Source: Marinibacterium sp050389775
GTDB lineage: Bacteria > Pseudomonadota > Alphaproteobacteria > Rhodobacterales > Rhodobacteraceae
DNA: 64,000 nt
Direction of reading: 5' to 3'
Assembly: GCF_050389775.1 (NCBI RefSeq)
Contig: NZ_CP177144.1
Coordinates: forward strand, 2,790,001-2,854,000
Below, piece by piece: positions 49,327 through 59,262 of this stretch. Within the stretch, counting starts at the first letter, position 1, and each line of letters opens with the position of its first letter. Both the position numbers and the translations under genes were made by a program. Below the pieces are notes generated by a model. The model saw only the letters and a program-made list of their open reading frames with translations. It did not search any database and was not told the origin of the DNA.

Positions 49327-49498
49327 ACCCGCACCCGTCGCGGCCCTTCCCGACACCGCGCCCGGGGTCATCAACATCGGCGTCGATCTCTTCGCCGAAG
49401 CCCTGGCCGCCCAGGATGTGCCGGTGATCCAGGTGCTGTGGTCGCCGCCCGAGACGCCCGACGACGACCTGATGTCGCTGCTCGACAGCCTGATCTGA
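49310..49498 (+). CDS. Stand-alone C-terminal piece of FdrA
   Basis: This 62-residue protein is in the +1 frame, overlapping fdrA by 17 bp. GGAGG lies exactly 6 bp before its ATG, so it is translated as a separate product and is not simply a sequencing or mutational frameshift. The segment GVINIGVDLFAEALAAQDVP, followed by VIQVLWSPP, is of the type found at the C-terminus of full-length FdrA proteins. It probably docks on FdrA or DUF1116 subunits. Confidence 0.65.
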   Translation: MPQPPEPAPVAALPDTAPGVINIGVDLFAEALAAQDVPVIQVLWSPPETPDDDLMSLLDSLI

Positions 49499-49570
49499 CC
49501 GTCCCGCCGCACGCCCCTTTCCAATTGCCACCGGCCCGCCGCGGCCGGCCCCGCCCAGACCGGAGCCCCC

Positions 49571-50824
49571 ATGACCGACCTGAAGACCCGCATCGAAGAG
49601 GCCAATGCCAAGGCCTTTGACATCCTCCGCCAGGGCAAGCCCCGCCTGATCGACGTGGCCCCCGCGCTCGATGTCCTGCCGGGGATGAAACCCAACCTCA
49701 TCCTGCATTCCGCCCCGGCCATCGCCTGGGACGACATGTGCGGGCCGCATCGCAACGGCATCATCGGTGCGGCGATCTGGGAAGGGCTGGCCGCCGATCC
49801 CGAAGAGGCCGAGGCCCGCATCCGCTCGGGCGAGATCCTGACCACGCCCTGCCATCACCACGATGCCGTCGGCGCCGGGGCGGGGATCACCTCGGCCTCG
49901 ACGCCCATGCTGGTCGTCGAGAACGCGGCCTTCGGCACCCGGGCCTATTCCTGCATCGCCGAGGGCGGCGGGCTGCGCCTGCTGAAATGGGGCTATTGGG
50001 ACCAGGACGTCCTGGACATGCTGACCTGGCAGGCCCGGGTCTTTGCCCCCGTGCTCAAGGCCGCGCTTGCCGCCGCCGGGCCGATCGACCTGAAGGCCAT
50101 TGTCGGCCGGGCCGTCGAGATGGGCGACGAATGCCACAATCGCTCGGTCGCGGCCACGGCGCTCTTCCTGCGCGATCTCTACGGGCCGATGGCCGCGCTG
50201 GACATGGCCGAAGACGACATCCGCGCCTCGATCCGCTTCCTGGTCGAAAGCGAACATTTCCTGCTGCATGCGATCATGGCCGGGGCCAAGTCGATGCTGA
50301 TGGCCGCCGAGGGCATCGAGTATTGCACGCTGGTCACCGCCATGGCCCGCAACGGCGTCGATTTCGGCATCAAGGTCTCGGGCCTGGGCGACCGCTGGTT
50401 CACCGCTCCGGCGATGGAGGTCAAGGGCCTGTTCTTCCGGGCCGAGTGGTCCTACGAGGATGCCGCGCCGGACCTGGGCGACAGTGCCATCACCGAAACG
50501 GTGGGGCTGGGCGGGTTCATCCAGCCCTGCGCGCCGACGGTCACCCAGTATGTCCAGGCCGACCTGGCCCAGGCCATCGCCAACACGGCCGAGATGCGCC
50601 AGATCTGCCAGGGCGACAATCCCGACGTGCGCATCCCGGCGATGGATTTCGCGCCCGGACCGCTGGGCATCGACATCCGCAAGGTGGTCAAGACCGGCAT
50701 CACCCCGCTGCTCGACACGGCCATCACCCACAAGGACGGCGGCCTGATCGGGGCCGGCGAGGTGCGCGCGCCGATGGGCTGTTTCAGGGACGCGCTCAAG
50801 GCCTTCGGGGCGGCCCATGGCTGA
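49571..50824 (+). CDS. DUF1116 (YlbE-like) protein, copy 1
   Basis: This 417-residue protein, nearly the same length as E. coli YlbE (419), has PAIAWDDMCGPHRNGIIGA, CHHHDAVGAGAGITSASTPM, VEMGDECHNRSVAATALFL, GVDFGIKVSGLGDRWFTAP, DSAITETVGLGGF and the C-terminal GIDIRKVVKTGITPLLDTAI. The family partners FdrA and YlbF in a carbamoyltransferase-type complex. Conserved His, Glu and Arg residues in the MGDECHNR and KVSGLGDRWF motifs are candidates for the active site. It directly follows fdrA and overlaps a second, diverged copy by 8 bp. Confidence 0.9.
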   Translation: MTDLKTRIEEANAKAFDILRQGKPRLIDVAPALDVLPGMKPNLILHSAPAIAWDDMCGPHRNGIIGAAIWEGLAADPEEAEARIRSGEILTTPCHHHDAVGAGAGITSASTPMLVVENAAFGTRAYSCIAEGGGLRLLKWGYWDQDVLDMLTWQARVFAPVLKAALAAAGPIDLKAIVGRAVEMGDECHNRSVAATALFLRDLYGPMAALDMAEDDIRASIRFLVESEHFLLHAIMAGAKSMLMAAEGIEYCTLVTAMARNGVDFGIKVSGLGDRWFTAPAMEVKGLFFRAEWSYEDAAPDLGDSAITETVGLGGFIQPCAPTVTQYVQADLAQAIANTAEMRQICQGDNPDVRIPAMDFAPGPLGIDIRKVVKTGITPLLDTAITHKDGGLIGAGEVRAPMGCFRDALKAFGAAHG

Positions 50825-52118
50825 GCGGGCGGGCATGAGTCTCAAGGACCGCATCGCCGCGGCCAACCGCCTGGCCATGGCCCGGATCGAGGCGGCCAAC
50901 CCGGTCTGGACCGACGTGCGCCCGGCCATCGACGTGCTGCCGGGCATGACCCGCACGACGGTTCTGCACGCCGGTCCGCCGATTGCCTGGGACGACATGT
51001 GCGGCCCGCAGAAGATGGGCGTGGTGCAGGCCGTGCTGCACGAGGGTCTGGCCCGCGACGAGGCCGGGGCCGAGGCGCTGATCCTCGACGGCGCCATCAC
51101 CGTTGCGCCCTGCCACGAGTACGGCGCGGTGGGCGGCATGGCCGGCATCACCAGCGCCTCCAGCCCGATGGCCGTGGTCCATGACCCGGTGCATGACGTG
51201 ACCGGCTGTTCCCAGCTGTTCCAGGGTCCGGCGGCCGGGCTGCAGGACCGCGACCGTTACAATGCCGAGGCGCGCAAGCGTTGGCGCTGGCTCGAAGAGG
51301 TGCTCGGCCCGGCCCTGGGCGCGGCGATCCGTGCCCGTGGCGGCCTGCCGGTCAAGCCGTTGATGGGCCGGGCACTGGAAATGGGCGACGAATGCCACAA
51401 CCGCAACGCCGCTGGCACGCTGCTGCTGCTCAACGCCCTGGTCCAGGACCTCATCCGCACCAGCCCGCCCGACCGGCTGGGCGAGGTGCTGGCCTATTTC
51501 CGCGAGAACGAACAGGTCTCGCTGGTCCTGTCGATGGCCGCGGCCAAGGCCATGGGCGCGGCCATCTCCGGCATTCCCGACTGTTCCATCGTCACGGTCA
51601 TGTGCCGCAACGGCGTCGAGTTCGGCATCCGGGTCAGCGCCACGGGAGACCGCTGGTTCACCGCCCCGGCCAACCGGATCGAAGGGCTGTATTTCTCGTC
51701 GGAATGGGGCGATGACGATGCCGTGCCCGATATCGGCGACAGCGCGATCATGGAAACCATCGGGCTGGGCGGCCATGCCCAGGCCGCGGCCCCGGTGCTG
51801 CAGCAATTCGTTGCCGGCTCGTTTGCCCGGGCCACGGCCATGGTCGACGAGATGGCCCAGATCACCCAGGGCCGGCTGACCCAGTTCAAGATCGCCCCGC
51901 TGGATTTCGCCGGCGCGCCGGTGGGCATCGACATCCGAAAGGTCGTGCAGACCCGGATCACCCCTGTTATCGATACCGCCATTGCCCATCGCAAGGGTGG
52001 CGTGATCGGCGCCGGCCAGACCCGCGCGCCCTTCGGCTGCTTTGCCGATGCCCTGCGCGCCTTCAGCGACACCTGCCAGGAGGTCTCTCCCGATGCCCCC
52101 GCTGCTCAGCGTCCGTAA
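50817..52118 (+). CDS. DUF1116 (YlbE-like) protein, copy 2
   Basis: This 433-residue paralogue of the preceding protein overlaps it by 8 bp (ATG 50817; 50835 also possible). It keeps the family blocks PPIAWDDMCGPQKMGVV, CHEYGAVGGMAGITSASSPM, LEMGDECHNRNAAG, GVEFGIRVSATGDRWFTAP, DSAIMETIGLGGHAQ and GIDIRKVVQTRITPVIDTAI, but diverges at an insert around residues 125-150 (GCSQLFQGPAAGLQDRDRYN). Two adjacent DUF1116 genes are unlike the E. coli set, which has one, and suggest a heteromeric complex or two substrates. Confidence 0.9.
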   Translation: MAERAGMSLKDRIAAANRLAMARIEAANPVWTDVRPAIDVLPGMTRTTVLHAGPPIAWDDMCGPQKMGVVQAVLHEGLARDEAGAEALILDGAITVAPCHEYGAVGGMAGITSASSPMAVVHDPVHDVTGCSQLFQGPAAGLQDRDRYNAEARKRWRWLEEVLGPALGAAIRARGGLPVKPLMGRALEMGDECHNRNAAGTLLLLNALVQDLIRTSPPDRLGEVLAYFRENEQVSLVLSMAAAKAMGAAISGIPDCSIVTVMCRNGVEFGIRVSATGDRWFTAPANRIEGLYFSSEWGDDDAVPDIGDSAIMETIGLGGHAQAAAPVLQQFVAGSFARATAMVDEMAQITQGRLTQFKIAPLDFAGAPVGIDIRKVVQTRITPVIDTAIAHRKGGVIGAGQTRAPFGCFADALRAFSDTCQEVSPDAPAAQRP

Positions 52119-53096
52119 CCTCGACGTCACCTTCGGCACCGGGCCGGACGCCGTGCGCGCCGTGCGGGGCTTGTCTTTCGACGTGGCCCCGGGCGAGATC
52201 GTGGCCATCGTGGGCGAAAGCGGCTCAGGCAAGTCGAATGCCGTGCTGGGCCTGCTGGACCTGGTGCGCGACCCGGGGCGGCGGGCCTGCGACAGCATCG
52301 TCTTTGACGGCACCGAGCTGGCCGGGCTGGGCAACCGCCAGATGCGGCGCATCCGGGGGCGGCGGATCGCGATGATCTTCCAGGACCCGATGACCGCGCT
52401 GAACCCGCTGATCACCGTGGGCCGGCAATTGTCGGACCTGGCCGTCGAACACCTGGGCCTGGGCAAGGCCGCGGCGCGGGACCGGGCGCTGGAGGTGCTG
52501 GAAAAGGTCGGCATCACGGCGGCGGCCGAGCGGATGAAAAGCTATCCGCACCAGCTGTCGGGCGGCATCCGCCAGCGGGTGATGATCGCCATGGCGCTGA
52601 TCTGCGAACCCGACCTGCTGATCGCCGACGAGCCGACGACGGCCCTGGATGTGACGATCCAGGCCCAGATCATCGAACTGGTCAAGGCGCTGCAGGCCGA
52701 GATGGGCCTGGCAATCATCTGGATCACCCATGACCTGGGCGTGGTCGCCGCGCTGGCCGACCGGGTCATCGTCATGTACGCCGGGCGGATGATCGAAAGC
52801 GGCAGCGCCGACGACATCTTCAACCGCACCGGCCATCCCTATACCCGGGCCCTGCTGGCCTCGATGCCCCGGGTCGACATGGCGCCCACCGGCGAATTGC
52901 AGGCGCTGCCCTCGGGCGGCCAGGCCGGCGAGGGCTGTGCCTTTCGCCTGCGCTGTGCCAGGGCCACCGAGACCTGCGCGGCCAATGCCCCCGAGCTGGC
53001 CGACCTGGCCCCGCCGGCGGGCGAGGCCCCCGGCGCCGCCGTGGAGGGCGCCTCGCACATGGCCAGCTGCTGGCATCCCGAAGGCGCAAGGACCGC

Positions 53097-53100
<4 letters not shown>
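52093..53100 (+). CDS. ABC transporter ATP-binding protein, DppD/OppD type
   Basis: This 335-residue ATPase starts at ATG 52093 with AGGAGG 9 bp upstream, inside the 3' end of the DUF1116 gene. Walker A GESGSGKS, signature LSGGIRQRV, Walker B LLIADEPTTAL and a C-terminal oligo_HPY extension with cysteines (FRLRCARATETCAA) identify the first ATPase of a peptide/opine-type importer. Its permeases and exported binding protein are encoded on the other strand at 57455-60852, so the importer genes are split by the island's regulators. Confidence 0.92.
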
Positions 53101-54074
<974 letters not shown>

Positions 54075-54087
54075 CCGGGACCGCGCC

Positions 54088-54129
54088 GGTCAGGTCAGGT
54101 CAGTGCGCGGGTCAGGTCAGGTCAGGTCA
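54088..54129. repeat. GGTCA tandem repeats at the IclR gene 3' end
   Basis: GGTCA is repeated three times at 54088-54102 and four times at 54110-54129, separated by GTGCGCG. The second block covers the IclR stop codon, so slippage would change the C-terminus of the regulator by a few residues. Confidence 0.8.
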
Positions 54130-54976
54130 GCGTGCGGGTCAGTTCCTCGGCGCCCAGCTTCATCTCGGGCAGGGCGCCGTCCATCATCTCGTCGATCGAG
54201 GTCACGCCGGCAAAGGTATAGGTGTTGATCGACCCGACGATCTCGGCCCGGGCATTGAAGACCGGCAGGGCCAGCGAGCGGATGCCCATCTGCATTTCCT
54301 GGTCGACCAGCGCGTAACCCTGGCTGCGGATGCGCGCCAGCTCGGCGCGCAGCTCGGCCTCGGTGGTGATGCTCAGCTCGGAGGCCGGGGTCATGTCGAT
54401 CCGCGCCAGCGTGCGGTCCAGCTCTTCCTCGGACGAATGGGCCAGGATGCAGCGCCCGGCCGAGGAATAGGCCAGCCGGAAGCGCCGGCCGATGGTCAGG
54501 GCCGGAGAGTGGAATTCATCGGTATTGGCCGAGCCGATATGCACGATGAAATCCTCGTCGCGGATGGCCAGGGCCACCGGAAAGCCCGACCGGTCGCGGA
54601 TGCGGTTGAGGAAATACTGGGCCTTTTCGGCCAGCGGCACCGAGGACAGGTAGGCATACCCCAGTTCCATGACCTTGGGCGTCAGGCGAAAGATCCGCCC
54701 GTCCTGGTGGACATAGCCCAGGTCGGCCAGGGTCAGCAGGTACCGCCGGGCGCCGGCCCGGTCCATGCCGGTCTTTTCGGCAACCTGGGTCATGGTCATT
54801 TCCGGGTTGGCCTTGTCGAAGGCGCGGATGATGTTCAGCCCGTGCACCAGCGAGCCGATCAGCTCCTTGGGCTTGGTGTCCTTCGGCTTGGCCTTGGTGG
54901 TGGTCCGGGCCTTGGAGGGTTTCGACCTGGAGGATTTGGCCGGGGCGGGATCGGGCGTCGTGTCGGGCGTCGTCAT
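54122..54976 (-). CDS. IclR family transcriptional regulator
   Basis: This 284-residue regulator opens with a Lys/Thr/Pro-rich tail (residues 1-38), then a winged helix-turn-helix (ELIGSLVHGLNIIRAFDKAN, MTQVAEKTGMDRAGARRYL), and the IclR effector domain (GFPVALAIRDEDFIVHIGS, SSAGRCILAHSS, and QGYALVDQEMQMGIRSLALP). It resembles PcaR/PobR-type activators of catabolic operons. It is divergent from the DUF2877 gene across the TGCGAAC site at 55104, so autoregulation is likely, and it is the best candidate for binding the island boxes. Confidence 0.9.
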   Translation of the reverse strand: MTTPDTTPDPAPAKSSRSKPSKARTTTKAKPKDTKPKELIGSLVHGLNIIRAFDKANPEMTMTQVAEKTGMDRAGARRYLLTLADLGYVHQDGRIFRLTPKVMELGYAYLSSVPLAEKAQYFLNRIRDRSGFPVALAIRDEDFIVHIGSANTDEFHSPALTIGRRFRLAYSSAGRCILAHSSEEELDRTLARIDMTPASELSITTEAELRAELARIRSQGYALVDQEMQMGIRSLALPVFNARAEIVGSINTYTFAGVTSIDEMMDGALPEMKLGAEELTRTLT

Positions 54977-55103
54977 GGGCGTCGGGTCTCGTCCTGGTGG
55001 TCATGGCGCTGCCGGTGCCCCGCCTGTCGGGGCCTGTTGCCGTCCGGCCCTTCGCGGGGCGTTCTGCTGCGACCTGTTTCAATCCCGAAAACTATTGTGC
55101 ATT

Positions 55104-55116
55104 ATGCGAACAATTG
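55104..55116. promoter_or_regulatory. TGCGAACAA island site between IclR and DUF2877 genes
   Basis: ATGCGAACAATTG lies in the divergent gap, sharing TGCGAACAA exactly with the box at 60893. The perfect palindrome GCATTATGC (55099-55107) overlaps it. AT-rich as at the other island promoters. Confidence 0.5.
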
Positions 55117-55136
55117 CAAGCGGCAGGGGGCGACAG

Positions 55137-55955
55137 GTGGGCATCTGCGGGGAAGGGCCGGTGATCCGTGCAGCACGGATCGGCAGCCATGTGGCCGGGC
55201 TTCTGGCCGGGCGGGCCGGGCCGGTGGGGATGCTGGCGCGGTTTGATCGCCATGTCTACCTGGATCTGGCCGGCACGGTGCTGGTCGTGACCCTGGCCGA
55301 CCAGCCCCCGGGGCCGCTGACCCTGCACCTGCCGGCCTTGCCCGGCTGGCTGGGCGCCGGGGAATTCGGCGCCGGGATGGTGCAATCGGGGGGCGGGCGG
55401 ATCGTGCTGGACGGCGTGCCGGCCTGGCCCTCGGCCCTGCCGGCGGGAGCGGGTGATCCCGGCCGCATCGCCGCGACGCTGGCGGCCCGGGCGGGGGCGG
55501 TGCCTCACCAGTCGGCGCTGTTGCGGGCGGTGCTGGGGGCGGCTCCCCGACCCGAGGCGCTGGACTTCCTGGCCCGGGGGATTGCGGCGGATGCGCCCGA
55601 CCTGACGGCCGAGGCCACGCAGGCGCTGATCGGGGCGGGGCCGGGGCTGACCCCGGCGGGCGATGACCTGCTGGCCGGGGCGTTGATGGCGCTCTACGCC
55701 CTGGCGCCCCGGCACGCGGCCATGCATGGGCGGGTTGTCGGCGCGGCAGCCCGCGAGGGCACGACAAGCCTGTCCGCCGCCTTTCTGATGGCCGCCGCGC
55801 AGGGGCATGGCCCGGCGGGATGGCATGACCTGGTGCGGGCCTTGCCCGACTCGGCGCCCGCATCTGTCGCCCGGGTCATGGCGCCGGGTCACAGCTCGGG
55901 CGCGGATACGCTGGCGGGCTTCGTGCTGGCCTGCGCGGCGCTGGCGCCCGGTTGA
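55137..55955 (+). CDS. DUF2877 (YlbF-like) protein
   Basis: This protein of about 272 residues starts at GTG 55137 (GTG 55161 is an alternative; a longer frame would run into the IclR gene). It holds the family block LIGAGPGLTPAGDDLLAGAL near residue 170, a Gly/Asp-rich motif typical of DUF2877, and PGHSSGADTLAGFVLA at the end. E. coli YlbF is the third member of the FdrA-YlbE-YlbF set. Its separation from fdrA on its own promoter suggests a catalytic or ligand-binding role needed in a different amount. Convergent with the amidohydrolase gene (31 bp apart). Confidence 0.87.
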   Translation: MGICGEGPVIRAARIGSHVAGLLAGRAGPVGMLARFDRHVYLDLAGTVLVVTLADQPPGPLTLHLPALPGWLGAGEFGAGMVQSGGGRIVLDGVPAWPSALPAGAGDPGRIAATLAARAGAVPHQSALLRAVLGAAPRPEALDFLARGIAADAPDLTAEATQALIGAGPGLTPAGDDLLAGALMALYALAPRHAAMHGRVVGAAAREGTTSLSAAFLMAAAQGHGPAGWHDLVRALPDSAPASVARVMAPGHSSGADTLAGFVLACAALAPG

Positions 55956-55986
55956 TGGCCGCGCTGATGCCCAGACCGACCAAGGG

Positions 55987-57450
55987 CTATCCCCCGGCCT
56001 GCTCCTCACCCAAAATCGCGTGCAACGGCGCCATCAGCCGGGCCAGCCGCGCATCACCCCGGGCCGCCGGCGGGTCCAGCCGGGCCAGCAGGGCGTCCGC
56101 GTCCTGCGTCGGATGCCGCCCGCCGGGCATGACCCGCCGCCCGGCGATCACCAGCTCGCGCAGCGCCGCCGGTTCGCCGTAAAGCACCAGCCGGTCGCAG
56201 GCCCGTTCGGCCGCGGCCAGCCCCGGCGCCGGCCGGGCATTGCCATCCACCAGCAGCAGATCGGCCTGCATCCCCCGCGCCAGCCGCCCGATATCGTCCC
56301 GCCCGATCGCCCCGGCGGCCGAGGTGGTGGCCATGGCCAGCACCTGCCGCCCGCTCAGCCGGCCATGCAACCGATGGGCCAGCCGCATTTCCTGGAACAT
56401 GTCGGTGCGGTCATCCAGCCCCATGCTGTCCAGCCCCAGCGCCACGTTGACCCCGGCAGCCAGCATCGCCGGCACCGGCGCGATGCCGCTTTGCAGGCGC
56501 AGGTTGGAACTGGGATTGTGCACCACGGCCACCCCGTTGCGGGCCAGCACGGCCATGTCGTCCCCGGTCAGCTGCACCCCGTGGGCACAGCTGAGCCCCG
56601 GGCGCAGAACGCCCAGCCCGTCGAGATGGCGCACCACCGATCCGCCGGCGGCCCGGGCATTGTCGCGGGCCTGGTAACGGCTTTCCAGCAGGTGCATCTG
56701 CGCGGCCAGGCCCAGCTCATGGGCCAGAGCCTCGACGCTTTGGATCTGGGCATCGCTGCTCCAATGGGCCGAGATCACCCCGGCCATCATCCAGCTGAGC
56801 CCGATGCGCTCGGCCGCCGCGCCGCGCAGGGCCGCGGCCCAGGCATCCATGTCAAAGGCCGGCCGACCGGCCCGTTCCGCGGCCAGCTCGGCCGCCAGCT
56901 CGGGCGACAGCCGCGCGGCGGCCCGGGCCATCAGGTCGGCCGAGGCCGGCCGGTCCATCGCGCTCAGCACCAGCCCCGCGCGCAGCCCGGCCCGGGCATA
57001 GCCCCGGCGCACCGCCGCAATCGCCGCGCTGTCGTTCTGCGGATGGTAATAGCTGTTGATCGTCGTCGTGATGCCCGTCTGCATCTGGCGCAGGCCCGAC
57101 AGGGCGGTGTCGGTCTCGGCGTCCAGCGCGGGCATGCGCGACAGGTTCAGGATCCAGGGCTCCAGCAGGTCATCATCGATGCCCAGGCTTTGCGGCGACA
57201 CCCCGCGCCCGTGGTCATGGGCATTGATCAGCCCGGGCAGCAGGATGGTTTCGCCATCGCCCAGCACATCAAGCCCGGGCCAGTCGCGGGCCAGCCGGGC
57301 AAAGGGCGCGATCTCGGCAATGGTCGTGCCCTCGACGCGCAGCCCGTGGTCGACCAGCACTGGCGCATTGCTGCCCGGATCGGTGATCATCAGACCCGCG
57401 CGGACGAGGTATTGCGCCCCCTGCGAGGGGGGCGGGGTCACGGGGTCCAT
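55987..57450 (-). CDS. Amidohydrolase (cytosine/guanine deaminase, TRZ/ATZ-like)
   Basis: This 487-residue enzyme starts at ATG 57450, 4 bp after the permease stop. Metal site: His78 and His80 in LINAHDHGRG, later His in AQMHLLESR, His in SCAHGVQL and Asp in GLDSMGLDD, the set of subtype III mononuclear amidohydrolases such as SsnA, guanine deaminase and chlorohydrolases. Expected reaction is hydrolytic deamination or ring opening of a nitrogen heterocycle. Co-transcribed with the importer permeases and binding protein, so it probably acts on the imported compound. Confidence 0.9.
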   Translation of the reverse strand: MDPVTPPPSQGAQYLVRAGLMITDPGSNAPVLVDHGLRVEGTTIAEIAPFARLARDWPGLDVLGDGETILLPGLINAHDHGRGVSPQSLGIDDDLLEPWILNLSRMPALDAETDTALSGLRQMQTGITTTINSYYHPQNDSAAIAAVRRGYARAGLRAGLVLSAMDRPASADLMARAAARLSPELAAELAAERAGRPAFDMDAWAAALRGAAAERIGLSWMMAGVISAHWSSDAQIQSVEALAHELGLAAQMHLLESRYQARDNARAAGGSVVRHLDGLGVLRPGLSCAHGVQLTGDDMAVLARNGVAVVHNPSSNLRLQSGIAPVPAMLAAGVNVALGLDSMGLDDRTDMFQEMRLAHRLHGRLSGRQVLAMATTSAAGAIGRDDIGRLARGMQADLLLVDGNARPAPGLAAAERACDRLVLYGEPAALRELVIAGRRVMPGGRHPTQDADALLARLDPPAARGDARLARLMAPLHAILGEEQAGG

Positions 57451-57454
57451 GGGC

Positions 57455-58324
57455 TCAGACCTTGATCTTGGGGTCGATGATGTCGCGGATGGCATCGCCC
57501 AGCAGGTTCGAGGCCAGCACCGTGATCAGGATGGCAATGCCCGGAAAGATCGCCGCCCAGGGCGCGTCCCACATGACATTGCGCCCGTCCGACAGCATCG
57601 CCCCCCATTCCGAGGCCGGCGGCGCGGCGCCCAGGCCCAGGAAGCTCAGGCCGGTGGCGCTCAGCAGGGCCCAGCCATAGGACATCGACGCCAGCACCAG
57701 GATCGGCGGAAAGGCATTGGGCAGCACGTGGCGGAAGATGATGCGCAGGTCGGAACAGCCCGTGGCCCGGGCGGCATCGACATAGACCTCTTCCTTGATG
57801 GCCAGCACCGATCCGCGGCTGACACGGGCAAACTCGGTGATGCCCCCGATGCCCACGGCGATGATGACATTGACCAGACCGGTGCCCAGGACGGCCACGA
57901 TCGACATGGCCAGCAGCACGCCGGGAAAGGACATCATCACGTCGATCAGGCGCATGACGATATTGTCCAGCCGCCCGCCGTAATAGCCCGAAATCAGCCC
58001 GATGGTGCAGCCCACGGTGACCGAAATGGCCACGGCAAAAAGCCCGATCACCAGAGAGATCCGTGCTCCGGTCAGGATCCGGCTGAAGATGTCGCGGCCG
58101 GCAAGGTCGGTGCCCATCCAATGTTCGGCACTGGGGGGCAGCATGCTGTCGAGGATGCGCGTTTCATAGGGATCATAGGGCGCGATATGCGGCGACAGAA
58201 CGGCCAGCACGGCCAGGATGAAAAGCGTCAGCAGGGCATAGCGCGCCGTGCGGTGGCGCCAGCAGTCGCGGGCAAAGCCCATCAGCGGATGGGTGGCGGG
58301 CGGGTTGGTGGCAAGGCTGGTCAT
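57455..58324 (-). CDS. ABC transporter permease, DppC/OppC type
   Basis: This 289-residue inner-membrane protein has about six transmembrane helices and the EAA-loop region EFARVSRGSVLAIKEEVYVD with AARATGCSDLRIIFRHVLPN. N-terminal OppC extension (HWMGTDLAGRDIFSRILTGA) is the typical permease 2 signature. It overlaps the upstream permease gene (TGATG-type overlap at 58324). Part of the importer with the ATPases at 52093-54074. Confidence 0.93.
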   Translation of the reverse strand: MTSLATNPPATHPLMGFARDCWRHRTARYALLTLFILAVLAVLSPHIAPYDPYETRILDSMLPPSAEHWMGTDLAGRDIFSRILTGARISLVIGLFAVAISVTVGCTIGLISGYYGGRLDNIVMRLIDVMMSFPGVLLAMSIVAVLGTGLVNVIIAVGIGGITEFARVSRGSVLAIKEEVYVDAARATGCSDLRIIFRHVLPNAFPPILVLASMSYGWALLSATGLSFLGLGAAPPASEWGAMLSDGRNVMWDAPWAAIFPGIAILITVLASNLLGDAIRDIIDPKIKV

Positions 58325-59247
58325 CAGTCGAACCGGATCTTGGGGTCGATCAGCGCATAGGCCAGGTCGACGAGGATATTGAGCACGACATAGAAAAGCG
58401 CCGTGAAGAGGACCGCGCCCTGGACCAGCGGGAAATCGGACCCGTTGATCGCGTCGACCAGCACGGTGCCCAGCCCCTTGCGGGAAAAGGCGGCCTCGAT
58501 GAAAAACGCCCCCGAGAAGAGCCAGCCGAACTGCAGCCCGATCATCGTCACCACGGGCACCAGCGCATTGGGCAGGGCATGGCGGAACAGGATCACCGCG
58601 TCGGATTTGCCCTGGGCCCGCGCGGTCAGGATGTAATCCTGTTTCAGCGCGTCGAGGATATTGGTCCGCGTGGCCCGCGCCACGGTCGAAATCGCGCCCA
58701 GCGACAGGGCCAGCACCGGCAGGATCAGCGCCTCGGGCGAGCCCTGGCCGGCGGCGGGCAGCCAGCCCAGCTGGACGGCAAAGAGCATGACCAGCATCAG
58801 CCCGATCCAGAAGGCAGGCATCGACACCGACACGGCGGTAAAGGCCATGACAAACCGGTCCAGCCAGGAATTGCGCAACACGCCCGCCAGCGCGCCCATG
58901 ACGATGCCCACCGGCACGGCCACGGCCATGGCCAGCGAGGTCAGCAGCAGGGTCGGCGGCAGGTTGTCCATGACCATGTCGATCACCGGCGTGCTTGACA
59001 CGATGGACCGCCCGAAATCGCCGGTCAGCACGTTGCCCAGGTAGGCCAGGTACTGCTGGAACAGGGGCAGGTTCAGCCCCAGCTCTTCGCGCAGGGCCTC
59101 GATCTGGTCGGGCGTGGCGCCCGAACGGGCCAGCATCACCGTCACCGGATCGCCCGGCAGCATGTGCAGGATGAGGAAAGACAATGTGACCACCCCGAAT
59201 ATCACCGGGATGGCCGACAGGATACGTCCGATCAGGAACCTGAGCAC
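58324..59247 (-). CDS. ABC transporter permease, DppB/OppB type
   Basis: This 307-residue inner-membrane protein opens LRFLIGRILSAIPVIFGVVT and PGDPVTVMLARSGATPDQIE, diagnostic of permease 1 of peptide-type importers, with the EAA loop ATRTNILDALKQDYILTARA. About six transmembrane segments. It follows the binding protein gene by 15 bp and is coupled to the second permease. Confidence 0.93.
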   Translation of the reverse strand: MLRFLIGRILSAIPVIFGVVTLSFLILHMLPGDPVTVMLARSGATPDQIEALREELGLNLPLFQQYLAYLGNVLTGDFGRSIVSSTPVIDMVMDNLPPTLLLTSLAMAVAVPVGIVMGALAGVLRNSWLDRFVMAFTAVSVSMPAFWIGLMLVMLFAVQLGWLPAAGQGSPEALILPVLALSLGAISTVARATRTNILDALKQDYILTARAQGKSDAVILFRHALPNALVPVVTMIGLQFGWLFSGAFFIEAAFSRKGLGTVLVDAINGSDFPLVQGAVLFTALFYVVLNILVDLAYALIDPKIRFD

Positions 59248-59262
59248 GAGGCCCGTTCTCCT

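Noticed and set aside
46222..49845. 1,207-codon open frame on the minus strand opposite the binding protein and fdrA genes
   Set aside because: Shadow frame of high-GC genes; the plus-strand proteins have full family signatures.
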